From Polaribacter glomeratus (GTDB lineage Bacteria > Bacteroidota > Bacteroidia > Flavobacteriales > Flavobacteriaceae), in assembly GCF_002954665.1 (NCBI RefSeq), contig NZ_MSCM01000001.1, forward strand, positions 147,183 through 211,182: a stretch of DNA of 64,000 bases, given 5' to 3'. Both the position numbers and the translations under genes were made by a program. This document shows positions 18,500 to 26,824 of this stretch, in pieces. Position 1 is the first letter of the stretch. Each line of letters begins with the position of its first letter. The notes below the pieces were generated by a model, which was not told where the DNA came from, searched no databases, and saw only the letters and a list, made by a program, of their open reading frames with translations.

Positions 18500-18530
18500 A
18501 AATCCTAAGTGAAAGCTTAGGATTTTTTTA
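18500..18530 (+). terminator. Terminator of the peroxiredoxin operon
   Basis: The stem AAATCCTAAG/CTTAGGATTT with a 6-nt loop is followed by seven T residues in a row, counting from the stem, about 25 bases after the stop. Confidence 0.88.
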
Positions 18531-18622
18531 TTTACGAATAATGTCTTTTTGAGAAAAGTTGATTTTTTTAACTACTTAACTTTGCTCGAGAAGACAAAAC
18601 TTAAGGATACTTAAAATTAATT

Positions 18623-19681
18623 TTATAGAAATTTGTTTTTCAATTGTTCTAAAACTTGGTTTCCTCTATAAATGGCGCCTTCCATATAACCACCATATTT
18701 TGGTGAAGTTTCTGAACCAGCAACTATTAATTTTCCGTTTAAAAATTCTTGCTGATAGATCGCGTGCCCATTATTAAAATGCGGAGTTATAAAACGATCA
18801 TTTTTATAATTTACCAATCGATCTTCATTCCAAATTTTCTCTTCATACGAAAGATATTTTTTTCCGTCTTCACCAAAAAATTTAAAGAGTTGTTCGTTAA
18901 CTTTTTCTTCTCTGTATTCTCTAGTTTCATTCGCTAAACTGCTATTTAAAAATCCCATTAAGGCAAAATGAGTGTTCTCAAAATCTGAATGATCGTACAT
19001 TTCTGTAAACGGACCAACATTGCTAAAACCAACCCCAGACAATCCTTTTTCTTTCCAAAAAGGAGTTTTATAAACGAGTGCAAATTTTACGGAATCCTTC
19101 ATCCAAGTATGTGTGTTATTTGCAATTTGTTTAAAACCGGAATCTAAATCCGAAGAAAAATGAACGCTATTTACTAATACTTGAGGCGGAATTGTAGAAA
19201 TTACAAAATCCGCAATAAAACTTGAAGTTTCAGTAGTTACTTTTAGAGAAGTTTCTTTATCGTCAATTTGTATTACTTTTTGGTTTAGTTCAAGTTCATC
19301 CTCTGTAAAAGTTGCCTTTAGTTTGTTTAAGATTTCAAAGGTTCCACCAACAATTCGATAGCTAATTTCTTGGTTTTTGGGAACTTGAAAACGCTGAGGT
19401 GCGCTGGTTCTCATTGCTTCAAATAAAGCATCACCATTCATGTTTTGTTCAAATAAAGAAATATCTAAACTGCTGCATACCTTTAACAATTCTGGGTTAT
19501 ACCTCCAGAGCCAAGTTGCGCCCAGTTCAACGTTTGTAGTATGACTGTTTTTTGTGTAAATTCTTCCTCCGATTCTATCATTTGCTTCCACTATTTTTAT
19601 TGAAAAGCCTTCTTTTTTAAGCAGATACCCTAAATAAATTCCAGAAAGGCCACCGCCAATAATCAGTATTTTTTTCTTCAT
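18623..19681 (-). CDS. FAD-dependent amine oxidase family protein
   Basis: The N-terminus shows the FAD dinucleotide-binding motif GGGLSGIYLGYLL, then an acidic residue (VEAND) that binds ribose and the GGRI motif of the amine oxidase/protoporphyrinogen oxidase superfamily. The C-terminus has the second FAD contact, IVAGSETSPKYGGYMEGAI, typical of flavin monoamine oxidases. At 352 residues it is shorter than the usual 430-500, so the substrate domain is compact. The substrate is unknown. It is separated by about 50 bases from the cupin gene upstream on the same strand and may be co-transcribed with it. Confidence 0.85.
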   Translation of the reverse strand: MKKKILIIGGGLSGIYLGYLLKKEGFSIKIVEANDRIGGRIYTKNSHTTNVELGATWLWRYNPELLKVCSSLDISLFEQNMNGDALFEAMRTSAPQRFQVPKNQEISYRIVGGTFEILNKLKATFTEDELELNQKVIQIDDKETSLKVTTETSSFIADFVISTIPPQVLVNSVHFSSDLDSGFKQIANNTHTWMKDSVKFALVYKTPFWKEKGLSGVGFSNVGPFTEMYDHSDFENTHFALMGFLNSSLANETREYREEKVNEQLFKFFGEDGKKYLSYEEKIWNEDRLVNYKNDRFITPHFNNGHAIYQQEFLNGKLIVAGSETSPKYGGYMEGAIYRGNQVLEQLKNKFL

Positions 19682-19733
19682 TTTAGCAAAATCTAATGAT
19701 AAAAATTAATAGTTGTAAAAGGGAAATTCTATT

Positions 19734-20234
19734 TTAATGATGCGTTAATTTTGCAATAATTTTCGCGTGTTTTGGAAACTCTTTTGAAAGAGCTTCGCAA
19801 CTAGGAAGTACAAAATCTCTAAAGTCAAAACCAGGAGAAACGGTACATCCTGTAAATGAAAAAGAGTTTTTTTCTAAGACTTCTGCGGCAAAATAATGAT
19901 GAGCAGGAACTGTAAATTGTGGAATTTCTCCTTTACTAAAATCGTTTCCAATCAGTATAAAGCTGTAAATTCCTTCTGGTGAAATCATGTGTAATTTTAA
20001 AGTAGTTCCTGTGTAAAAATGCCAAATTTCATCTTGATTTATTTTATGAAAAGCAGAGAATTTATCCGCAGTCAGTAAAAAATAAATACTGGTGCAATAA
20101 TTTCTATTTCCTTCAAATTTTTCTCCTAAATCTTCTGATAGAATTTCATCTTTACTTCTATAGGTTTCTTTATAATATCCGCCTTCAGGATGTGAAGTTA
20201 AATTAAAATGATTTATAATTTCTGTTGCTTTCAT
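19734..20234 (-). CDS. DUF985 cupin family protein
   Basis: The 166-residue protein has the family-typical opening LTSHPEGGYYKETYRS and the central FHKINQDEIWHFYTG stretch of a double-stranded beta-helix cupin. His residues in the latter could bind a metal. Related proteins are often described as cupin_5 or DUF985; no reaction is firmly established. The start codon overlaps the stop of the upstream SGNH hydrolase by four bases, so the two are translationally coupled. Confidence 0.9.
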   Translation of the reverse strand: MKATEIINHFNLTSHPEGGYYKETYRSKDEILSEDLGEKFEGNRNYCTSIYFLLTADKFSAFHKINQDEIWHFYTGTTLKLHMISPEGIYSFILIGNDFSKGEIPQFTVPAHHYFAAEVLEKNSFSFTGCTVSPGFDFRDFVLPSCEALSKEFPKHAKIIAKLTHH

Positions 20235-21007
20235 AATTTGATTTCTTTTGTGTTTACAATAAATTCTCCAATTTCCTTACCCCAAATTTGATACGTTAAT
20301 AACGATGGATGAACGCCATCACTAAAATATGTTTTAGGATTACTATCAGTTACAGAATGCTTTTTGCTCCATTCTTTTAAGGTAATAATCTCATCATAAT
20401 AAAATACATTTTCTTTATTTTTGATGTTGTTATTTAGTTCTTTACCTAATATTTCTACTAAATTACCAATCACAAATTTTATAGTTTTTGTAAAAGCAGG
20501 AAACTCTTTTATAGGTGGCATGTTTGTGAAAATAATAGGCGTTTTTGGGTATTTATGCTGCAATAAATCAATAAGTTTATTGATGTCTGAAATCCATTTT
20601 TTTGGAGAGTTTAATGTAAAAGCATCATTTCCACCCATTCCAATCACAATAATATCCGCAGTAGTTTCTTCTATTTTAGGAATAATTTTTGAGCAAACTT
20701 GTTTTACGGTGTACCCACTTTTTGCATAAACGCGCCAATTTATATTGCTTTTTAATGCAGTAGAAAGCGTAGTTGCTAAAGTACCTGTAAATCCGTTTTT
20801 ATGATAATCAACACCAACACCTGCAATAGTACTTTCGCCAATTGAGAGTATGTTTATGGTTTTATTAAAATTACCATTTACAAAACCTTTAGGTTCTTTA
20901 GCTTCGGGAAGCTGAGGTACGCTTTTTCTAATATTTTTTCCTTGAAAATACATCAAAGGTAAAAGCGGAATCGAAATAAGTACACCTGCATAATACTTAA
21001 AGTTCAT
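20231..21007 (-). CDS. SGNH/GDSL-type hydrolase
   Basis: The 258-residue protein carries the SGNH block signatures: Ser59 in SIGEST (a GES variant of GDS), the Gly/Asn block GMGGNDAF, and a C-terminal SDGVHPS that supplies the catalytic Asp and His. The family comprises esterases and lipases acting on small acyl esters, lipids or carbohydrate acyl groups. A hydrophobic N-terminal stretch (about residues 4-22) could be a membrane anchor or signal peptide. Its end overlaps the cupin start by four bases, and its start overlaps the end of a small basic-protein gene by eleven. Substrate unknown. Confidence 0.9.
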   Translation of the reverse strand: MNFKYYAGVLISIPLLPLMYFQGKNIRKSVPQLPEAKEPKGFVNGNFNKTINILSIGESTIAGVGVDYHKNGFTGTLATTLSTALKSNINWRVYAKSGYTVKQVCSKIIPKIEETTADIIVIGMGGNDAFTLNSPKKWISDINKLIDLLQHKYPKTPIIFTNMPPIKEFPAFTKTIKFVIGNLVEILGKELNNNIKNKENVFYYDEIITLKEWSKKHSVTDSNPKTYFSDGVHPSLLTYQIWGKEIGEFIVNTKEIKL

Positions 21008-21170
21008 CGCTGTTTTGCTCTTTTTTTTGCTCGTTTACTTTTTTTATTAGTGCTTTTAACCGGTCTTTAGTTTGCTGTTTTTCTAACTTTACTCTGTTGA
21101 TTTTTTGAGTCATTAACTTTGTATGCTTCGCTTTATTTAGCGTGTTTTTAGCTTTTCCTTTTTTGGGCAT
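20997..21170 (-). CDS. Small lysine-rich protein
   Basis: The ATG at 21170 gives a 57-residue, very basic protein with a helical, probably coiled-coil body (about residues 15-50) and a polar acidic tail (NSDEL). An in-frame TTG seven codons upstream is less likely because TATAAAATG is a typical A-rich Bacteroidota start context. A -7 box lies just upstream, so this may be the first gene of the SGNH-cupin-amine oxidase transcript. I do not recognise the family; nucleic-acid binding is only a guess from the charge. Confidence 0.6.
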   Translation of the reverse strand: MPKKGKAKNTLNKAKHTKLMTQKINRVKLEKQQTKDRLKALIKKVNEQKKEQNSDEL

Positions 21171-21188
21171 TTTATATTTGTTATACCG

Positions 21189-21196
21189 CAAAATTA
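21189..21196 (-). promoter_or_regulatory. -7 box (TAATTTTG) upstream of the small basic protein
   Basis: An exact TAnnTTTG match 18 bases upstream of the chosen ATG. It supports a transcript that starts here and runs through the SGNH and cupin genes. Confidence 0.5.
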
Positions 21197-21331
21197 AGGA
21201 ATTTTATCCCAAAAAAGGAATTAAGTAATTTTAAAAAATTATGATAAATTTATCATTTTAGATCAGAAATGCTTGTCTAAAACCAATGGAAACCAGACTA
21301 TTTTTTTTACCTTTAAAGATTAATTAGTTTG

Positions 21332-22189
21332 ATGATGAGTTTAGAAAAATATAAAGTTGTGGATGCGATTTCTTTGAAAGAATTTTCGACCAAAGAAGTT
21401 ATTAAAGACGCAAAAAAAGACCTTAAAAAAAGTAGAAAGAAGTTAAGTAAACTGCAAGATGCCATGTATGCAGAGGGTAAATATGCTGCATTAATTTGTT
21501 TGCAAGGAATGGATACATCGGGTAAAGATAGCTTGATTAGAGAGGTTTTTAAAGATGTAAATGCACGTGGAGTAGAGGTGCACAGTTTTAAAGTACCAAC
21601 AGATTTAGAGTTGAAACACGATTTTTTGTGGAGACATTATATAGCTTTGCCAGCAAAAGGAAAAATGGGCGTTTTTAACAGAACGCATTATGAAAATGTG
21701 CTTGTTACAAGAGTGCATCCAGAATATGTCTTTGGTGAGAACATCCCAGCTGTAAAAAGTTTGGATGATTTAGATGCTGCTTTTTATGAAAACAGAATGG
21801 AAAGAATTAATGATTTTGAAAATCATTTGGCTAAAAACGGAACTATCATTCTAAAATTCTTTTTAAATTTATCAAAACCAGCGCAAAAAAACAGGTTGTT
21901 GAGAAGATTAAATTTGCCAAGTAAAAACTGGAAATTTTCTGAGGATGACTTAAAAGAGCGTAAATTATGGGATAAATATCAATTCTGTTATGAAGATTTA
22001 TTAAACAGAACCTCTAAAGAAAATGCGCCTTGGTTTATAATTCCTGCGGATGACAAAGATTCAGCAAGAATTATTTTAGCAAAAATTTTAGTAAAAGAAT
22101 TAGAGAAATATAATTTTACAGAACCAACATTATCAGCAAAATTAGTAGCGCAATTAGATGATTTTAAAGCACAATTGAATAAAGAATAG
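21332..22189 (+). CDS. Polyphosphate kinase 2 family protein
   Basis: PPK2 enzymes transfer phosphate between polyphosphate and nucleotides. The Walker A-like motif GMDTSGKD and the Walker B/lid region NRTHYENVLVTRVHPE are present, as is the catalytic-site stretch FKVPTDLELKHDFLWR. The length of about 285 residues fits the single-domain class I type that phosphorylates nucleoside diphosphates or monophosphates. The ATG at 21332 is preferred to the TTG one codon before. It is followed by a palindromic element and then the exonuclease gene. Confidence 0.93.
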   Translation: MMSLEKYKVVDAISLKEFSTKEVIKDAKKDLKKSRKKLSKLQDAMYAEGKYAALICLQGMDTSGKDSLIREVFKDVNARGVEVHSFKVPTDLELKHDFLWRHYIALPAKGKMGVFNRTHYENVLVTRVHPEYVFGENIPAVKSLDDLDAAFYENRMERINDFENHLAKNGTIILKFFLNLSKPAQKNRLLRRLNLPSKNWKFSEDDLKERKLWDKYQFCYEDLLNRTSKENAPWFIIPADDKDSARIILAKILVKELEKYNFTEPTLSAKLVAQLDDFKAQLNKE

Positions 22190-22196
22190 TTCTTGG

Positions 22197-22234
22197 CTGC
22201 GCTCGAATTGACAATTATGTCTCCTCGAGCGCAG
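22197..22234. repeat. GC-richer intergenic palindrome
   Basis: Perfect 10-bp arms CTGCGCTCGA (22197-22206) and TCGAGCGCAG (22225-22234) flank an 18-base loop between the PPK2 and exonuclease genes. The core TCGAGCGCAG resembles interspersed palindromic repeats I associate with flavobacterial genomes. Confidence 0.6.
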
Positions 22235-22255
22235 TTGGGAGGTTAAATTAAAAAA

Positions 22256-23083
22256 ATGAACTTAAAACTTAGTAAACCAATCGTGTTTTTCGATTTAGAA
22301 ACAACAGGCGTAAATATTGCAACCGATAGAATTGTAGAAATAGCAATTTTAAAGGTATTTCCAAACGGAAATAAAGAAAGTAAAACTTGGTTGGTAAATC
22401 CTGAAATGGAAATTCCGAAAGAATCCTCAGAAATTCACGGAATTACAAACGAACAAGTGGCTACAGAACCCACTTTTAAAGAGCTTGCACAAAAAGTAAA
22501 TGAAATGGTTGCAGGTTGCGATTTAGCAGGTTTTAACTCCAATAGATTTGATATTCCTTTATTAGCAGAAGAGTTAATGCGCGCAGGAATTGATTTTGAT
22601 ATGAAAAACAGAAAAGCCATAGATGTGCAAGTAATTTTTCATAAAAAAGAGCAACGAACTTTAGGTGCAGGATATCAATTTTATTGCGGAAAAGAATTAG
22701 AAGGTGCTCACGGAGCAGAAGCAGACACAAATGCGACGTATGAAATTTTGTTAGCACAATTAGATAAATACCCAGATTTAGAGAATTCTGTAGATGCTTT
22801 AAGTGAATTTTCAACGCACGGAGAAAGAGCAGATTTCGCTGGTTTTATTCTGATGAATGACGAAAAACAAGAAATTTTTTCATTCGGTAAATACAAAGGA
22901 AGAACAGTAGAAGAAGTCTTTATTGAAAATCCTGGTTATAATAATTGGATTCAGAATGCAGATTTTCCATTGTACACAAAAAAGGTGTTAAGAGAAATAA
23001 AAGAAAGAATGTCTGCACCAAAAGACACGATGACCGATGCAGAAAAATTACAGGCTTTGCAGCAGAAGTTTAATTTAAGATAA
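22256..23083 (+). CDS. DEDDh 3'-5' exonuclease with ExoX-like C-terminal domain
   Basis: The N-terminal domain (about residues 8-175) is a DnaQ-type exonuclease. Exo I is FDLETTG (Asp and Glu metal ligands), Exo II is GFNSNRFDIPLL, and Exo III has HGAEAD, the DEDDh signature His and Asp. A second segment at about 205-250 reads FSFGKYKGRTVEEV and matches the short ExoX-like C-terminal domain. The protein is 275 residues. It may act in DNA repair or as a free-standing proofreading exonuclease; the exact substrate is not evident. Confidence 0.9.
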   Translation: MNLKLSKPIVFFDLETTGVNIATDRIVEIAILKVFPNGNKESKTWLVNPEMEIPKESSEIHGITNEQVATEPTFKELAQKVNEMVAGCDLAGFNSNRFDIPLLAEELMRAGIDFDMKNRKAIDVQVIFHKKEQRTLGAGYQFYCGKELEGAHGAEADTNATYEILLAQLDKYPDLENSVDALSEFSTHGERADFAGFILMNDEKQEIFSFGKYKGRTVEEVFIENPGYNNWIQNADFPLYTKKVLREIKERMSAPKDTMTDAEKLQALQQKFNLR

Positions 23084-23166
23084 ATTTGAGACGGTTAGTA
23101 AATTAGAGGTACAGAAGTAGAGGTCTAAGAATCAAAAATACCTAATAATCTCATAAACTAAAAAAT

Positions 23167-23652
23167 ATGTTTACAGAATATAAAAATTTACCCAACAATT
23201 CTCGCGTTTGGATTTACCAAGCGGAAAGAGAATTTAATCAAAAAGAAATAGAAATTATTTCGGCGAAAGCAGAAGAATTTATCAATTCTTGGACGCGACA
23301 TGGAGATAATTTAAAAGGCTCATTTACTATTAAATACAATCAGTTTTTAGTATTGGCCGTAGATGAAAGTTTTAATACAGTTTCTGGTTGCTCAATTGAT
23401 AGTTCTGTACGTTTTGTGCAGCAATTAGAAAAAGAATTACAGCTAGATTTAATGAATAAAATGAACATCACCTTTAAAGATAATGAAACTATTAATTTAG
23501 TAAAATTATCTGATTTTCAGCAATTTGCAAAAGACAAGAAGATTTCTTTAGAAACAATTGTTTTTAATAATATGGTAAATACTAAAGAAGATTTTGAAAA
23601 CAACTGGGAAGTACCTGCAAAACAAAGTTGGCACAAGAGGTTCTTGGTATAA
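23167..23652 (+). CDS. Conserved hypothetical protein of Bacteroidota
   Basis: The 161-residue protein looks globular and soluble, with no signal peptide or transmembrane segment. Its middle part reads SGCSIDSSVRFVQQLEKEL. From memory, homologues are often labelled ABC transporter ATPase in flavobacterial genomes, but there is no Walker A, signature or Walker B motif here, so that label is not supported. It lies 83 bases after the exonuclease gene on the same strand and could be co-transcribed. Function unknown. Confidence 0.8.
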   Translation: MFTEYKNLPNNSRVWIYQAEREFNQKEIEIISAKAEEFINSWTRHGDNLKGSFTIKYNQFLVLAVDESFNTVSGCSIDSSVRFVQQLEKELQLDLMNKMNITFKDNETINLVKLSDFQQFAKDKKISLETIVFNNMVNTKEDFENNWEVPAKQSWHKRFLV

Positions 23653-23688
23653 AAATTGTTCTAAATTAAATTATAAGTTAACAAATAA

Positions 23689-23722
23689 GCTGCGTTAGGG
23701 ATTGAAATGGCATCCTTTTTTT
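23689..23722. repeat. Possible interspersed element upstream of the GH3 gene
   Basis: This GC-richer stretch before the GH3 fusion gene, containing GCGTTAGGGATTGAAATGGC, stands out from the AT-rich flanks. I recall similar sequence in intergenic regions of related genomes, but it occurs only once in this window, so the call is weak. Confidence 0.3.
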
Positions 23723-23784
23723 GAGAAAAAAAAGATATAATGGAAAGCCTGTTAAAACGCCCAAAAAAATATTCAAAAATTAAC

Positions 23785-26703
23785 ATGAAGAAAGAGTTAT
23801 TATTTGTCTTTTTAATAGGTTTTGTTTTTAAAATATCGGCTCAAGGAGTAGATCCTTTAATTACAAAAGATTTTGAAGCCCAAGAAATTTGGGTAAATAC
23901 TATTTTAAATAAAATGACTATTGATGAAAAAATAGGTCAGTTATTTATGGTGCAAGCCTATTCTAATTTAGATCAAAAACACGAAGATTTTATTACTGAA
24001 TTGATTACAAAATATCATGTAGGTAATTTAATTTTTATGCAAGGAACTCCAGAAAAGCAAGCAGCACTCACAAATAAATATCAAGCGGCTTCTAAAGTGC
24101 CGTTAATGATTGGTTTTGACGGTGAATGGGGTTTAGACATGCGTTTACAAAACACCTATCGTTTTCCTTGGAACATGACTTTAGGCGCAATTCAAGATAA
24201 TACCTTGATAGAAAAATTTGGTGAGCATTTAGGAAAACATTGCAATCGATTGGGAATTCATATTAATTTTGCGCCCGTTGTAGATATTAATACAAATCCT
24301 GATAATCCTATTATTGGGAATCGCTCTTTTGGAGAAAACAAAGAAAATGTTACACAGAAAGCGATCGCTTTTACACAAGGTATGCAAAAATATGGTGTAA
24401 TGGCAAATGCAAAACATTTTCCAGGTCATGGCGATACTGCAACAGATTCGCATCATACATTACCTGTTTTAAATTTTGATAAGGCACGTTTAGATTCCGT
24501 TGAATTATATCCTTTCAGAAAGGTTTTTGATGCAGGAATAGGGAGTGTGATGACGGCGCATTTAAGCATACCAAGTTTAGAGCCAAACGTAGCTTTGCCA
24601 ACTTCATTATCCAAAAATGTAGTAACCAATTTGTTAAAATATGAATTAGGTTTTAATGGTTTAATAATTACCGATGGTTTAAACATGAAGGGTGCTGCAA
24701 ATTATGCAACATCCGCAGAAATTGATTTGGCGGCCATTCAAGCAGGAAACGATTTGTTGTTAATTCCGCAAAATGTACCAGCAACCACAAATTTGATAAA
24801 AAAAGCAATAGAATTAAACACTTTAAGTATAGCACAAATAGATTTTTCTGTTCGTAAAATTTTAAAAGCAAAATACTGGATGGGTTTAAATACCTACAAA
24901 CCTATTGTTCTAAAAAATTTACAAGAAGATTTAAACACGATTGATGATGAATTGTTACACAGAAAATTGGTAAAAAATTCGCTTACCGTTATAAAAGATA
25001 ATAAGCAAAATATACCTTTAGCTAATTTAGAAAACAAAAAAATTGCCTATGTTAATTTAGGAGATGATTCTGGAGACTATTTTTTAGATATGCTTAAAAA
25101 TTACACAAAGGTTGATGCCATTTCTGATGATAATTTAGATAAATTAATCTTAAAATTAAAACCATATAATCAAGTAATTATAGGTTTTCATAAATCAAAT
25201 TTAAATCCCTGGAAAAGTTATAAATTTAAAGAAAAAGAACTGGTTTGGTTGCAAGAAATTGCACGTCAAAATAATGTTATTTTAGATGTTTTTACTAGTC
25301 CTTATAGTTTATTGCAATTAAAAACATTTACGAAAATAGAAGGTGTAATTGTTTCGTATCAGAATAGTAAGCTAGCACAAGAATTGTCTGCACAACTAAT
25401 TTTTGGAGCATTCGAAGCCAAAGGGAAATTACCAGTTTCTATTGGTAAAGAATTTAGAGTAGGTTTTGGTATTCATACCAATAGCTTAGGTAGGTTTGAA
25501 TATACAATTCCGGAAGAAGCAGGTTTATCATCCAAAAAATTAGCAGAGATAGATCGATATGCAGATACTATTTTAAAGGATAAAATGGCGCCAGGTTTTC
25601 AAGTCTTAGTAGCAAGAAATGGTAAGGTTGTTTATCAAAAAAGTTATGGACATCATACTGATAAAAAATCGTTAAAGGTAAAAAATTCTGATGTGTACGA
25701 TTTGGCTTCCTTAACCAAAATTTTAGCTTCTTTACCTTTAATTATGAAAGCAGAAGAAGAGAAAGTAATCTCATTATCTGCCAGCGTAAAAGATATTTTA
25801 CCAAGTTTTAATAATTCTAATAAATCAGGAGTTTCTGTAATGGAAATTCTTTCTCATTATGGCAAATTAAAAGCTTGGATTCCTTTTTATAAAGACACAC
25901 AAGACAGTTCTACGCATAAAAATTTGCCATTATTTTATGGTGATAAGCAATCTACTGTTTTTGATGTAAAAGTTGCTGATAATTTATATATCAAAAATTC
26001 TTATAAAGACAGTATTTATAAGCACATAAAAGATGCAGATCAAAGAGACAAAAAAGGCTATAAATATAGCGATTTAGGATATTATATTTTTAAAGAAGTT
26101 TTAGAAACTGCGTATCATAAACCTTTAAATAAATTGGTAGATGAAGAGTTTTACAAATCTTTAGGAGCAGATAGAATGACGTATCTGCCTTTAGAAAAAT
26201 TTAATAAAGCTGAAATTGTACCAACAGAAATAGACGACTATTACAGAAATCAATTAGTGCATGGTTATGTGCACGATATGGGTGCTGCTATGATGGGCGG
26301 TGTTGGTGGGCATGCAGGTTTATTTGCCAATGCAAACGATGTTGCAAAAATTATGCAAATGTATTTGCAAAAAGGATCTTATGGTGGCAGACGTTATTTA
26401 AAAGAAGAAACTGTAGATAAATTTAATCATCGATACTATTCTAATCAAAAAGTAAGAAGAGGTTTAGGTTTTGATAAACCTGAACTAAATAGTGGTGCAA
26501 CGGCTACCTGCGGTTGTGTTTCTGATGAAAGTTTTGGACATTCTGGTTTTACAGGCACCTATACTTGGGCAGATCCTAAAAGCGGAATTGTTTATGTTTT
26601 TTTATCCAACAGAGTATATCCTAATGCAAATAACAGAGCGTTAATTAGAAGCAATGTGCGAACAAAAATCCAGAAAACAATACAAGATGCTATTTTAGAT
26701 TAG
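23785..26703 (+). CDS. NagZ-like GH3 glycosidase fused to beta-lactamase-like serine hydrolase
   Basis: The ATG at 23785 is chosen because it starts a clean signal peptide ending near ISAQG; an ATG 15 codons upstream would place basic sequence before it. Residues about 30-370 are a family 3 glycoside hydrolase of NagZ type, with KHFPGHGD from Lys210, the Asp221/His223 loop motif, and nucleophile Asp297 in ITDGLNM. A GH3 C-terminal-like segment spans about 390-560. Residues about 590-960 are a class C beta-lactamase-like domain with SLTK (Ser642, Lys645), YSD (Tyr761) and HSG (919-921). This suggests muropeptide cleavage by beta-N-acetylglucosaminidase plus a peptidase or esterase activity outside the cytoplasm. 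Confidence 0.93.
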   Translation: MKKELLFVFLIGFVFKISAQGVDPLITKDFEAQEIWVNTILNKMTIDEKIGQLFMVQAYSNLDQKHEDFITELITKYHVGNLIFMQGTPEKQAALTNKYQAASKVPLMIGFDGEWGLDMRLQNTYRFPWNMTLGAIQDNTLIEKFGEHLGKHCNRLGIHINFAPVVDINTNPDNPIIGNRSFGENKENVTQKAIAFTQGMQKYGVMANAKHFPGHGDTATDSHHTLPVLNFDKARLDSVELYPFRKVFDAGIGSVMTAHLSIPSLEPNVALPTSLSKNVVTNLLKYELGFNGLIITDGLNMKGAANYATSAEIDLAAIQAGNDLLLIPQNVPATTNLIKKAIELNTLSIAQIDFSVRKILKAKYWMGLNTYKPIVLKNLQEDLNTIDDELLHRKLVKNSLTVIKDNKQNIPLANLENKKIAYVNLGDDSGDYFLDMLKNYTKVDAISDDNLDKLILKLKPYNQVIIGFHKSNLNPWKSYKFKEKELVWLQEIARQNNVILDVFTSPYSLLQLKTFTKIEGVIVSYQNSKLAQELSAQLIFGAFEAKGKLPVSIGKEFRVGFGIHTNSLGRFEYTIPEEAGLSSKKLAEIDRYADTILKDKMAPGFQVLVARNGKVVYQKSYGHHTDKKSLKVKNSDVYDLASLTKILASLPLIMKAEEEKVISLSASVKDILPSFNNSNKSGVSVMEILSHYGKLKAWIPFYKDTQDSSTHKNLPLFYGDKQSTVFDVKVADNLYIKNSYKDSIYKHIKDADQRDKKGYKYSDLGYYIFKEVLETAYHKPLNKLVDEEFYKSLGADRMTYLPLEKFNKAEIVPTEIDDYYRNQLVHGYVHDMGAAMMGGVGGHAGLFANANDVAKIMQMYLQKGSYGGRRYLKEETVDKFNHRYYSNQKVRRGLGFDKPELNSGATATCGCVSDESFGHSGFTGTYTWADPKSGIVYVFLSNRVYPNANNRALIRSNVRTKIQKTIQDAILD

Positions 26704-26824
26704 AAGCCGTTTTTTGCTTTTTACCAAATCTATTTTAACTATGTATTTGTGAAGTTTACTTTTTTGTAAACTGTGGCAATCTTATAATTTAATAAGATTA
26801 CTTTGTTCTTTTTAAGTACGTTTA

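Noticed and set aside
26753..26800. Two short AT-rich inverted repeats after the GH3 fusion gene
   Set aside because: Both stems are of 7-8 weak pairs and neither is followed by a T run, so termination here is not supported.
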